From: Propionibacteriales bacterium
Lineage (GTDB): Bacteria; Actinomycetota; Actinomycetes; Propionibacteriales; Nocardioidaceae
Assembly: GCA_009377795.1 (NCBI GenBank)
Contig: WHTJ01000033.1
Location: 1-43,387 of the forward strand
Direction: 5' to 3'
Length of the DNA stretch: 43,387 nt
A program made the position numbers and the translations under genes. Each line of letters starts with the position of its first letter. Positions within the stretch are counted from its first letter, which is position 1. Shown piece after piece: positions 1-8,055 of this stretch. The notes under the pieces were generated by a model. The model was given only the letters and a program-made list of their open reading frames with translations. It was not told the origin of the DNA and searched no databases.

Positions 1-2
1 GC

Positions 3-113
3 GATCCATCGACGACGAGCGTCGCCGGCGTGCTCGTGCTCCTCGACGGAGCGCACGAGGTTCAGCGGCAGCTCGAACCCGGACACGTCGCGATCCTCCC
101 ATTCGCCGAGTAA
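3..113 (+). CDS. C-terminal end of an unidentified protein (partial)
   Basis: An open frame enters from the left edge and ends at TAA 111-113. The visible 36 residues end in a hydrophobic and acidic stretch (VLVLLDGAHEV, then GHVAILPFAE) with normal high-GC codon use, so it looks like the tail of a real gene. The family cannot be recognised from this fragment. It lies about 80 bp before the transporter on the same strand. Confidence 0.4.
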   Translation, partial: DPSTTSVAGVLVLLDGAHEVQRQLEPGHVAILPFAE

Positions 114-195
114 TGCCGGGACCGGTTGCCGTCGGGCGATAACGTGTCCCGCGAAGCCGGTCCGCGGATCACGGACAGTGGAAGGGGGCGTGCCG

Positions 196-1293
196 GTGAG
201 CTCATCGATACCGCCCGGCGTCGACATCGCCGCGGCCTGGGCGTGGCGCTGCCTGCTGATCGTGGGCGCGGTGTTCGGGATCGGCTGGCTGGTCGGCACG
301 CTGAGCACCGTCGTCGTCCCGGTGGTGGTGGCGCTGCTCCTGACCGCCCTGCTGAGCCCTGGTGTCAATCGACTGCATCGCGGCAGGCTCAACCGCGCCG
401 TGTCGACCGCGATCGTCATGGTCGGCGGGATCGCCCTCATCGTCTCGGGTCTCACCCTCGTCGGTCAGCAGATCGTCGACGGTTTCGACGACCTCTCCGA
501 GCAGATCATCGAGGGTCTGCGGGAGATCGAGACATGGGTCCGCGAGGGCCCGCTCAATCTCACCGACGCCCAGGTGGCCGATCTCCTGCGACAGGGCCAG
601 GACTGGATCGCCCAGAGCAACAGCCAGATCGTCAACTGGGTACAGAACCTCGGCAGCGCGGTGGGCCACTTCGTCGCCGGCGCGTTCATCATGCTCTTCA
701 CGGTGTTCTTCTTCGTGTACGACGGCGAGCGGATCTGGCGCTGGATCGTCGTCCTGTTCCCGAGCGCCGCACGCGCGGACGTCGACGCCTCCGGAAGGGT
801 CGCCTGGCAGACGCTCACCGCCTTCGTCCGGGCGACGGTCATCGTAGCGATGGTGGACGCCGTGGGGATCATGCTCATCGCCTTGGTGTTGCAGGTCCCG
901 CTGGTGATCCCGATCGGTGTGCTGGTGTTCCTGGCGTCGTTCGTGCCGATCGTCGGCGCCATGGTCTCGGGCTTCGTGGCGGTCATTGTGGCCCTCGTGG
1001 CGCACGGCCCGGTCGTCGCGCTCCTGATGCTGATCGGAGTCCTGCTCATACAGCAGCTGGAGTCGCACATACTGCAACCGTTCCTGCTGGGGCGGGCAGT
1101 GCGGATCCACCCGCTGGCGGTGGTGCTCGCGATCTCCGTGGGCATCCTGCTGGCGGGCGTCTTCGGCGCGCTGGTCGCCGTACCCCTCGCGGCCTCCGCG
1201 AACGCCGTCGTCAGTCACCTGACGCACCGGCGGGACGAGGCTGAGCGCGAGCCGGCCGCGTCAGACACGAAGGCCGCGTCAGACACGTCCTAG
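196..1293 (+). CDS. AI-2E family transporter (UPF0118/PerM-type membrane protein)
   Basis: This is a polytopic membrane protein of about 365 residues. It has an N-terminal pair of hydrophobic helices, an amphipathic soluble stretch (about residues 95-155, rich in Q, D and E) and a C-terminal bundle of at least four helices. The C-terminal half carries the family-typical segments PIVGAMVSG and LIQQLESHILQPFLLGRAVRIHPLAV. Family members have been linked to autoinducer-2 export or Na+/H+ antiport; the substrate here is unknown. A purine-rich RBS (181-188) sits 7 nt before GTG 196; GTG 178 and GTG 190 are in-frame alternatives with worse spacing. The C terminus contains a short direct duplication (AASDTKAASDTS). 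The stop is 9 bp before ilvA. Confidence 0.85.
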   Translation: MSSSIPPGVDIAAAWAWRCLLIVGAVFGIGWLVGTLSTVVVPVVVALLLTALLSPGVNRLHRGRLNRAVSTAIVMVGGIALIVSGLTLVGQQIVDGFDDLSEQIIEGLREIETWVREGPLNLTDAQVADLLRQGQDWIAQSNSQIVNWVQNLGSAVGHFVAGAFIMLFTVFFFVYDGERIWRWIVVLFPSAARADVDASGRVAWQTLTAFVRATVIVAMVDAVGIMLIALVLQVPLVIPIGVLVFLASFVPIVGAMVSGFVAVIVALVAHGPVVALLMLIGVLLIQQLESHILQPFLLGRAVRIHPLAVVLAISVGILLAGVFGALVAVPLAASANAVVSHLTHRRDEAEREPAASDTKAASDTS

Positions 1294-1302
1294 GCTGACG
1301 AG

Positions 1303-2526
1303 ATGGACGACGTACCCGCCGTCACCCTGGACGACATCCGGGCCGCGCGCGAGCTGCAGGACGGCGTCGTGGTCGAGACGCCGCTGGAGGAGTCCCGCTG
1401 GCTGTCCGGCCGGGTGGGGGCGCGGGTGTTTCTCAAGTGCGAGAACCTGCAGCGCACCGGGTCGTTCAAGGTCCGCGGCGCGGTCGCGCGGGTGTCCCGG
1501 CTGTCCGCCGAGGAGCGCGCCCGCGGTGTGGTCGCGGCCAGCGCCGGCAACCATGCGCAGGGGGTCACGCTGGCGGCGTCCCATCTCGGCATCAAGGCGA
1601 CCGTCTTCATGCCGGAGGGCGCGCCGATCCCGAAGGAGAAGGCGACCCGAGGCTACGGCGCAGATGTCCGCTTCGTCGGCCACACCGTGGACGAGGCGCT
1701 GGTGGCGGCGAGGGAGTACGCCGACGAGACCGGCGCCTGCATGATCCACCCGTTCGACCACCCCGACATCGTGGCCGGCCAGGGCACGTGCGGCTTGGAG
1801 ATCCTGGAGCAATGCCCGGAGGTCGGGACCGTGGTGGTGCCCCTGGGTGGCGGCGGGCTGCTGGCCGGAATCGCGATCGCGGTGAAGTCCATCCGCCCGC
1901 AGGCCCGGGTGATCGGCGTCCAGGCCGAGCGCGCCGCCGCCTACCCCGCCTCCCTGGCCGCGGGGGCGCCCACGGCGTTGACCGCGATGTCGACGATGGC
2001 CGACGGCATCGCGGTCGGCTGTCCGGGCGGCATTCCGTTCGCGGCGATCCAGAGGTACGTCGACGAGGTCCGGACCGTGTCCGAGGAGTCCATGTCCACC
2101 GCGCTGCTGATGGTGCTCGAACGCGCCAAGCTGGTGGTCGAACCGGCCGGGGCCGTAGGGGTGGCGGCCCTGCTCGACGACCCGGACGCGTTCCGCGGTC
2201 CGGGTCCGACCGCCGTCGTACTCTCCGGTGGCAACATCGACCCGCTGCTGCTGATGGGCGTGATTCGTCATGGCATGGCCGCGGCCGGCCGCTACCTGTC
2301 CTTCCGGGTGCGTATCTCCGATCGCCCGGGTGCGCTGGCGCAGTTGCTGGTCCTGCTGGCCGATACCGGGGCCAACGTCCTGGACGTCGTACACGAGCGC
2401 ACCTCGGCCCGCCTCCACCTCGACGAGGTGGAGGTCGCCCTCCAGGTGGAGACCCGCGGCGCCGAGCACCGGCGACGCGTGCTCGACCGGCTTCACGGGG
2501 CCGGGTACCCCGTGCACGTAGAGTGA
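1303..2526 (+). CDS. ilvA: Threonine ammonia-lyase (threonine dehydratase), PLP-dependent
   Basis: This 407-residue enzyme deaminates L-threonine to 2-oxobutanoate, the first step toward isoleucine or of threonine catabolism. The fold type II PLP domain covers about residues 1-320. The Schiff-base lysine is in RTGSFKVRGA, with the SAGNHAQG substrate loop and the glycine-rich phosphate-binding loop PLGGGGLLAGI. The C-terminal 80 residues form one ACT-like domain (FRVRISDRPGALAQLLVLLADTGANVLDVVHER). That architecture and length fit the medium-form enzyme rather than the longer two-ACT biosynthetic form. It follows the transporter by 9 bp. A GC hairpin lies just after its stop. Confidence 0.93.
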   Translation: MDDVPAVTLDDIRAARELQDGVVVETPLEESRWLSGRVGARVFLKCENLQRTGSFKVRGAVARVSRLSAEERARGVVAASAGNHAQGVTLAASHLGIKATVFMPEGAPIPKEKATRGYGADVRFVGHTVDEALVAAREYADETGACMIHPFDHPDIVAGQGTCGLEILEQCPEVGTVVVPLGGGGLLAGIAIAVKSIRPQARVIGVQAERAAAYPASLAAGAPTALTAMSTMADGIAVGCPGGIPFAAIQRYVDEVRTVSEESMSTALLMVLERAKLVVEPAGAVGVAALLDDPDAFRGPGPTAVVLSGGNIDPLLLMGVIRHGMAAAGRYLSFRVRISDRPGALAQLLVLLADTGANVLDVVHERTSARLHLDEVEVALQVETRGAEHRRRVLDRLHGAGYPVHVE

Positions 2527-2528
2527 CG

Positions 2529-2545
2529 CCGGCGGGTTCCGCCGG
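2529..2545 (+). terminator. Hairpin after ilvA
   Basis: CCGGCGG and CCGCCGG pair in a 7-bp stem with a 3-nt loop, beginning 3 nt after the ilvA stop. There is no U-run, which is common for actinobacterial terminators. Activity is inferred from position and structure only. Confidence 0.45.
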
Positions 2546-2613
2546 GAAACCGATGGCGGGCTGTCGGTAGGGTCGTGCAGACTGCCATCGGTCCATCAAC
2601 ATAAGGGGGTTGT

Positions 2614-3615
2614 GTGAGCGCGATCGAGGTATCTCACCTCACCAAGACGTTCGGAAAGGGCAACAAACAGGTCGTCGCCCTGGACGAGCTCGATTTGCAG
2701 GTCCCGGAGGGCACCGTCCTCGGCCTGCTCGGTCCCAACGGCGCCGGCAAGACCACCGCGGTCCGGGTTCTCACCACGTTGCTGCCCGCGGATGGCGGGG
2801 TCGCCCGGGTGCTGGGTCGCGACGTGGCGGCCGAGCCCGCCGCCGTACGCCGCGTGATCGGCCTGTCCGGGCAGTACTCCGCGGTCGACGAGAACCTCAC
2901 CGGCCGGGAGAACCTCTGAATGTTCGGGCGGCTGTACGGGCTCGACACCGCGGCCTCGCGGGAGCGCGCCGACGAGCTGCTGGAGATGTTCGACCTGAAC
3001 GACGCCCGGGACCGGCCGACCAAAACCTACTCCGGCGGCATGAAGCGCCGGCTCGACCTGGCGGGGGCGCTGGTCGCCCATCCACGGGTGCTGTTCCTCG
3101 ACGAGCCGACCACCGGTCTCGACCCGAGGGCGCGGCTCGACCTGTGGGACGTCATCCGTGACCGGGTACGGGCCGGCGTGACCCTGCTGCTGACCACGCA
3201 GTACCTCGAGGAGGCCGACGTGCTGGCCGACTCGATCGCGGTGATCGACCACGGCAAGGTCATCGCGGAGGGCACGTCCGACCAGCTCAAGGCCGAGGTC
3301 GGCGGCGAGCGGATCGAGGTCGTCGTCCACCGATCCGAGGATGTCGTGCGGGCCCGCGAGATACTCGCTCGAGATGCCGTGGGCGACCTCACCGTCGACG
3401 AGCACACGAGGCACCTGACCGCGCCGACCGGTCGCGGCTCGCAGGCGCTGGTGCACGTGGTCCGGGAGTTCGACGCTCAGAACATCGAGATCGACGACAT
3501 CGGGTTACGCCGCCCGACCCTGGACGACGTGTTCCTGGCGCTGACCGGGCACGTCGCCGAGGAGTCGGCGGCCGACGAAGCAGCCGTCACCGAGCCGGTC
3601 GGAGGTGCGGCATGA
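2614..3615 (+). pseudogene. DrrA-type ABC exporter ATP-binding subunit, interrupted by an in-frame TGA
   Basis: This is the nucleotide-binding subunit of a drug or lipid exporter of the daunorubicin-resistance (DrrA) class. GTG 2614 has an AAGGGGG RBS. The first 101 codons carry Walker A (GPNGAGKTT, residues 40-48) and the Q-loop (Q87). TGA at 2917-2919 follows RENL, and ATG 2920 follows immediately in the same frame. The second part (231 codons) has the ABC signature YSGGMKRR, Walker B LFLDEP, the H-loop region LLLTTQYLEEAD and the DrrA C-terminal domain. A single transition from CGA or TGG would create this TGA. Alternatives are a sequencing error, or two separately translated halves through TGA-ATG re-initiation. 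The reading frame is otherwise intact. Confidence 0.8.
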
Positions 3616-4451
3616 CCGCGATCGACGAAACGAGGACGACCGGGCTCGGCGCCACGCTGACCGATGGCATCGTCCTGGTGTGGCGCAACCTCAAGCGCAT
3701 CCCGCGGGTGCCGGACCAGCTGATGTGGGGCACGATCCAGCCGATCATGTTCGTGCTGCTGTTCGCGTACGTGTTCGGTGGCGCGATCCCGGTGCCGGGC
3801 CAGGAGTCCGCCGATCCGACGGTCTACCGGGAGTTCCTGATGGGCGGCATCTTCGCCCAGACCATGGCGTTCGCGGTGGCCTCGTCGTCGGTCGGCCTGG
3901 CCGAGGACATGCAGAAGGGCCTGATCGACCGGTTCCGCTCGCTGCCGATCGCCCGGTCAGCGGTGATCTTCGGCCGGGTGGTCGGCGATCTGGTGTTCAA
4001 CTCGTTCATCATGCTGGTGATGCTGGTCTGCGCGTTGCTCGTGGGCTGGCGCTGGCACGAGGGCGTGCTCAAGGGGCTGGCCGGCATCGGCATCCTGCTG
4101 CTGTTCGCGTTCGCCATGCTGTGGATCGGCGCCATCATCGGGCTCAGCGTGCGCTCGGTGGAGGTGGCCGCGAGCGCGGGTCTGATCTGGCTGTTCCCGA
4201 TCACGTTCGTGTCCACGGCGTTCGTCCCGTTGCCGCTGTTGCCGAGCTGGCTGCAGCCGGTCGCGGAGTGGAACCCGGTGAGCGCCGTGGTGGCGTCGTG
4301 CCGCGAGCTGTTCGGCAACCCGAACCCGTTCGCGAGCGACAGCTTCCCGGCCCAGCATCCGGTGCTGCTGGCGTTGATCTACATCGCGGCGATCATCGCG
4401 ATCTTCGCACCGGTCGCGGTCCGGAAGTACAAGCTGGCTACCACCCGCTAG
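3612..4451 (+). CDS. ABC-2 type transporter permease (DrrB-like)
   Basis: This is a 279-residue membrane subunit with six predicted hydrophobic segments. It shows the ABC-2 pattern: a soluble N terminus (LVWRNLKRIPRVPDQLMWGTIQPIMFVLLF), the loop segment KGLIDRFRSLPIARSAVIFGRV, and a C-terminal region with PSWLQPVAEWNPVSAVVASCRELFG. It partners the ATPase just upstream, whose stop it overlaps by 4 nt (ATGA), so the two are translationally coupled. The permease is intact although the ATPase carries a stop, which suggests the lesion is recent, tolerated or artefactual. Nothing here identifies the exported compound. Confidence 0.88.
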   Translation: MTAIDETRTTGLGATLTDGIVLVWRNLKRIPRVPDQLMWGTIQPIMFVLLFAYVFGGAIPVPGQESADPTVYREFLMGGIFAQTMAFAVASSSVGLAEDMQKGLIDRFRSLPIARSAVIFGRVVGDLVFNSFIMLVMLVCALLVGWRWHEGVLKGLAGIGILLLFAFAMLWIGAIIGLSVRSVEVAASAGLIWLFPITFVSTAFVPLPLLPSWLQPVAEWNPVSAVVASCRELFGNPNPFASDSFPAQHPVLLALIYIAAIIAIFAPVAVRKYKLATTR

Positions 4452-4475
4452 GGGCGCTGAGCCCCTGGGCAAAAA

Positions 4476-4525
4476 TCGCGCCGAGATTGCACATCTGGTC
4501 GACCACGAGTGCAATCTCGGCGCGA
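4476..4525. repeat. Intergenic palindrome, copy 1 (convergent-gene junction)
   Basis: The 16-nt outer arms TCGCGCCGAGATTGCA (4476-4491) and TGCAATCTCGGCGCGA (4510-4525) are perfect inverse complements. The 18-nt centre contains the palindrome TGGTCGACCA. It starts 24 nt after the permease stop and ends 13 nt before the greA stop codon on the other strand, so it may act as a bidirectional terminator. Confidence 0.95.
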
Positions 4526-4538
4526 GGGCTTCGCATGC

Positions 4539-5045
4539 CTAACCGCCGAAGGGTTCGGCGTCGATCACCTCGACCTTGACCTCGGCGCCGCCAGGGGCCT
4601 GGTACGACGCGGTCTCACCCTTCTTCTTGCCCACGATCGCGGAGCCCAGCGGCGACTGTGGTGAGTAGACGGCCAGATCGACGGACTCGTCGAAGTCGAG
4701 CAGCTCCCGAGCGCCCAGCAGGAAGCTCTCGGTCTCGTCCTCTCCCGCGAACCTGACCGTGACCTTCGTGCCCGGTGCCACGACCCCGCTGGCGGTCGCC
4801 TCTCCGACCTGAGCGCGGCTCAGCATCTCCTGGAGCTGGCGGATCCTGGCCTCAGCCCGGCCCTGCTCGTCCTTGGCCGCGTGGTAACCGCCGTTCTCCC
4901 GGAGGTCACCCTCGTCGCGGGCGTTCGCGATGCGCTCGGTGACTTCGGCGCGGGCCGGACCGCGCAGGTAGTCGAGCTCAGAATGCAGCTTGTCGTAAGC
5001 CTCTTGGGTGAGCCAGATTACGCTGTCTTCGGTCGGCTGAGTCAC
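4539..5045 (-). CDS. greA: Transcription elongation factor GreA
   Basis: This 168-residue factor rescues backtracked RNA polymerase by stimulating transcript cleavage. The N-terminal coiled-coil (about residues 10-80) contains the acidic tip DEGDLRENGGYHAAKDEQ, the conserved functional loop. The C-terminal FKBP-like domain has the family pattern SPLGSAIVGKKKGE followed by the AEVKVEVI strand. GTG is the likely start, with AGGAGC upstream. Its location next to DUF4307 and mca matches the mycobacterial arrangement. Confidence 0.95.
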   Translation of the reverse strand: MTQPTEDSVIWLTQEAYDKLHSELDYLRGPARAEVTERIANARDEGDLRENGGYHAAKDEQGRAEARIRQLQEMLSRAQVGEATASGVVAPGTKVTVRFAGEDETESFLLGARELLDFDESVDLAVYSPQSPLGSAIVGKKKGETASYQAPGGAEVKVEVIDAEPFGG

Positions 5046-5156
5046 GGTCCTGCTCCTTGCTTCGGGGGCGTGCTCCCTGCCGCACGCACCGTCTGACGGA
5101 ACTTTCGAGGGGAAAGAAAAACCTTACCAAGGGGGTCCAGGATGAGGCCAAGTCAT

Positions 5157-5567
5157 TCACCGCTGACGGGACTGGTCGTCCGTCGTACACCCGTCCAGGA
5201 CGGCGGCGGTCGCTGGACGCTCGGTGGGGATCTCGTATGTGCGGGTAACCGTCGGCGGCGCGTCGGCGGGGATGGCGACGCCCAGCTCGCCGACAATCGT
5301 GTGGTCGGTGGCCTGCGCCTTGAGCACGCAGATCGCGCGTACGGGGCGCTGGCGCTCCACCGTGATGGTCGCGGACACCGTCCGCTTGTCGATCACTTCA
5401 AATCCCCGCAACTGGGACACCACCTCGGGCCGGGAGTGTGACCACGCCGCCCACAGCAGCCAGCCGGCCGCCGCCAGTGCGACCAGCCCGGTCGCCACGA
5501 TGGCGACCAGGCGAACCCACGGTCGCGGCGAGCCGTACCGCTCCACGGGTCGGGTCGGGTGGTCCAT
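5157..5567 (-). CDS. DUF4307 domain membrane protein
   Basis: This 136-residue protein has a short cytoplasmic N terminus (MDHPTRPVERYG), one transmembrane helix (about residues 19-44, LVAIVATGLVALAAAGWLLWAAW) and an extracytoplasmic domain beginning VVSQLRGFEVIDKRTVSATITVER and containing the paired cysteines ICVLKA and DGCT. Proteins of this family sit next to mca and greA across Actinobacteria; no function is established. It is divergent from mca across 128 bp. Confidence 0.85.
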   Translation of the reverse strand: MDHPTRPVERYGSPRPWVRLVAIVATGLVALAAAGWLLWAAWSHSRPEVVSQLRGFEVIDKRTVSATITVERQRPVRAICVLKAQATDHTIVGELGVAIPADAPPTVTRTYEIPTERPATAAVLDGCTTDDQSRQR

Positions 5568-5695
5568 CGATCTCTCCTGTGCGGCCGGGGTGGCTGCGGA
5601 GCGCCGCTCAACCTATGAATCTTCTCGCGCTCCAGAGCCGGTTTCGGCGACTATTGTCACGCGACGAGCGGCAAACGGCGAAGTAGAGGCGATTC
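5568..5695. promoter_or_regulatory. Divergent promoter region between DUF4307 and mca
   Basis: The 128-bp spacer separates two divergent starts. A -10-like TATTGT lies on the plus strand near 5653-5658, and an AGAGG RBS lies 6-7 nt before the mca GTG. No clear -35 can be assigned. Confidence 0.4.
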
Positions 5696-6604
5696 GTGGA
5701 AGAGCGACTACGGCTGATGCACGTGCACGCGCACCCCGACGACGAGTCCAGCAAGGGGGCCGCGAGCACCGCGAAATACGTCACGGACGGCGTGGACGTC
5801 CACGTCGTGACCTGCACCGGGGGTGAGCGCGGGTCAATCCTCAACCCCAACATGGACCGTCCCGACATCCTGAAGAACCTCGCCGAGATCCGCCGCCAGG
5901 AGATGGACCGGGCGCGGGAGATCCTGGGGGTGACCCAGGACTGGCTGGGCTTCGTCGACTCGGGGTATCCGGAGGGCGATCCTCCGCCGCCGTTGCCGAA
6001 CGGCTGTTTCGCGGAGCTCCCGATCGAGCGCGCCACCGAGCCGCTGGTCCGGTTGATCCGGAGTTTCCGCCCGCACGTGATCACGACGTACGACGAGAAC
6101 GGCGGCTACCCTCACCCCGACCACGTCCGGTGCCACCAGATCACGGTCGCGTCCTGGGACGCCGCACCGGACCCCTCGGCCTATCCCTACTCGGGTGAGC
6201 CGTGGCAACCGCTCAAGCTCTATTACCACCACTCGTTCCACCGCGAGCGCACCCAGGCGCTGCACGACGAGATGCTGCGGCGCGGGGTGGAGTCGCCGTA
6301 CACCGAACGCCTGGCCAAATGGAAGCCGGATCCGGCGCACGCCGCGCGGATCACCACCCGGGTGCCGTGTGCGGAGCACTTCCCGACCCGTGACCACGCG
6401 CTCCTGGCGCACGCCACCCAGATCGATCCGGAGGGCCACTGGTTCGCCGTGCCGCTCGACGTGCACCAGGCCGCGTGGCCGACCGAGGACTTCGAGCTGG
6501 CGAGAAGCACGGTGGACGTGCAACCGCCCGAGGACGACTTGTTCAACGGGGTGCGGCACCTGGTGGACGGCTCCGCGGCGGCACGCGAGAGCATGGGGGC
6601 ATGA
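5696..6604 (+). CDS. mca: Mycothiol S-conjugate amidase
   Basis: This 302-residue zinc hydrolase of the LmbE/PIG-L family cleaves mycothiol S-conjugates to a mercapturic acid, which is exported, and GlcN-inositol, which is recycled. It acts in the cytosol in thiol-dependent detoxification. The zinc motif [11 protein letters not shown] is at residues 12-22, TGGERGS follows, and the second metal motif HPDHVRCH follows TYDENGGYP. Length and motifs fit Mca better than the paralogous deacetylase MshB (the conserved start [15 protein letters not shown] is typical). The start is GTG 5696. Its stop overlaps the next ATG by 4 nt. The gene implies that this organism makes mycothiol. Confidence 0.95.
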   Translation: MEERLRLMHVHAHPDDESSKGAASTAKYVTDGVDVHVVTCTGGERGSILNPNMDRPDILKNLAEIRRQEMDRAREILGVTQDWLGFVDSGYPEGDPPPPLPNGCFAELPIERATEPLVRLIRSFRPHVITTYDENGGYPHPDHVRCHQITVASWDAAPDPSAYPYSGEPWQPLKLYYHHSFHRERTQALHDEMLRRGVESPYTERLAKWKPDPAHAARITTRVPCAEHFPTRDHALLAHATQIDPEGHWFAVPLDVHQAAWPTEDFELARSTVDVQPPEDDLFNGVRHLVDGSAAARESMGA

Positions 6605-6849
6605 CGCCGTTGCTGATCGCCGCCCAGGTCGATCCAGAGAAGGTGAAGCCGGGCTGGCTTGGCCTGTTCGTCGTGCTCGCGCTCTGCCTCGTGACCCTTC
6701 TGCTGTGGCTCAGCATGAACCGCCAGCTCAAGAAGGTCGACTTCGACGACAAGAGCTCGGACGAGCACGACGAGACCGACACCGAGACCGACACCGAGAC
6801 CGAGGACCGGAGCAACGAGCGATCCGCTGGCGGCGACTCCACGGACTAG
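6601..6849 (+). CDS. Small single-pass membrane protein with acidic tail (Rv1083-like position)
   Basis: An 82-residue protein starts at ATG 6601, overlapping the mca stop (ATGA), so it is translationally coupled. It has one hydrophobic helix (about residues 20-39, [20 protein letters not shown]), then [11 protein letters not shown] and a highly acidic, repetitive C-terminal tail ([13 protein letters not shown]) encoded by a short direct repeat. A protein of this type sits directly after mca in mycobacteria. The function is unknown; a membrane partner of Mca is an inference from coupling only. Confidence 0.8.
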   Translation: MTPLLIAAQVDPEKVKPGWLGLFVVLALCLVTLLLWLSMNRQLKKVDFDDKSSDEHDETDTETDTETEDRSNERSAGGDSTD

Positions 6850-6861
6850 CACGCCCCCGTC

Positions 6862-6916
6862 GCGTGGCGCGTTCTGGCGGACAAATCATACGGACGGCGA
6901 CCATTTCGCGCCACGC
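6862..6916. terminator. Inverted repeat between convergent genes
   Basis: GCGTGGCGCG (6862-6871) and CGCGCCACGC (6907-6916) are perfect inverse complements separated by 35 nt, lying between the convergent 3' ends of the small membrane gene and the FAD oxidoreductase pseudogene. It could form a hairpin terminator, but the long loop makes this uncertain. Confidence 0.3.
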
Positions 6917-6970
6917 AATACGGCGGGCTACACCTGCCCGGGCGGGACTCACCGCGCCGCGTGATGCGAG

Positions 6971-8042
6971 TCAGCCCGGCGGGATGTTCTGGTTCAGCCG
7001 GAAGAGGTTGTCCGGGTCGAGCTGTCGTTTCAGGTCCTGCAGCCGGGCGTACTTGGAGGGCCCGTAGGCCGACCGGAGCCGGTCACGGTCCTCGTCCATC
7101 ACGAAGTTCGAGTAGACGCCGGTGTGGTACGGCTCGAGCGCCTGCCACACGTCCCGCGCCGCTTGGCGTTCCTCGTCGTACCCGCGTGCGGTCTCGGTGG
7201 TTCCGTTGAAGTTGAAGGTGTGCCCCGCGCCGCGGCCGCCGAACGCCGTCTCGTTCTCACCGACCCGGCCGATCGCGCCACCACGGTGGAAGCAGCCGAA
7301 CGTGCTGTGCGGCGACTTGATCCGCAGGCCGTGTTCGGTGGTGATATCGATGATCTCGTCGGTCAGCGCGGCGACGTCACAGGCCCGGAAGTAGTACCAC
7401 CGGCCGTGCGGGAACGACGGGTCGAACATCGCCTGATGCGCGCGGAACGGCTTGGGTGCGCACAGGTCGAGCAGCGGCGACCCGTGTTCCCGCATGGGAC
7501 GTACGACGGCCTCCCCGTCCGCGATCGGTCCCGCGTAGCAGACGATCACGAACACCACATGCCGGCCGTGCAGCTCCGGAGGTATGACCGGCAGTTCCGG
7601 CGCCCTGCGAAATACGGCCATGGTCATGAGCTCGTCGGGCACGTCGGTGATCCAGTCCCGATAGAACCGCAGCACGTCCGGCGCGTCCTCCATCGGCCAC
7701 ATGATCGGCCCGGCCAGGACCGTCGGCCCGAGCGGGTTGAGCCGGTACTCGAACTCGCTCACGATGCCGAAGTTGCCGCCGCCGCCCCGTACCCCCCAGA
7801 ACAGCTCCGGGTTCACCCGGTCGCCGGCCTCCACGAGCTCCCCGTCCGCCGTGATCATGTCGACCGACAGCAACTGGTCGATGGTCAGGCCGTACTTCCG
7901 CTGCAGCCAGCCGATGCCGCCGCCGAGGGTCAACGTCGTCGTACCGCGGATCGCCGGGCCGGATCAGCTCCCCGGTGAACCCGTCCTCGAGCCGGCCGAA
8001 CGCGGCGGCGTCCAGGCTCGGTGACGGTGCGACGGTGGTCAT
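6971..8042 (-). pseudogene. FAD-binding (BBE-type) oxidoreductase with internal deletion
   Basis: The reading starts at 8042 (MTTVAPSPSLDAAAFGRL, then IRPGDPRYDD) and then loses frame. It resumes in another frame near 7935 at TLTLGGGIGWLQRKYG and runs to TGA 6971-6973, ending in the BBE-type NLFRLNQNIPPG. Against the intact neighbour at 8056-9450, about 110 residues are missing, including the GGHS segment that carries the covalent FAD histidine. The missing length is not a multiple of three. The junction lies in an ACGACG-rich stretch (about 7934-7942), suggesting a microhomology deletion. Without the FAD-binding core and with a frame change, no active enzyme is expected. It is a tandem paralogue of the next gene. 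Confidence 0.85.
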
Positions 8043-8055
8043 GTCATCGGCCCGC

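Noticed and set aside
2614-4451. Antibiotic biosynthesis cluster suggested by DrrAB homology.
   Set aside because: No biosynthetic genes flank it; DrrAB-type exporters are common and not diagnostic.
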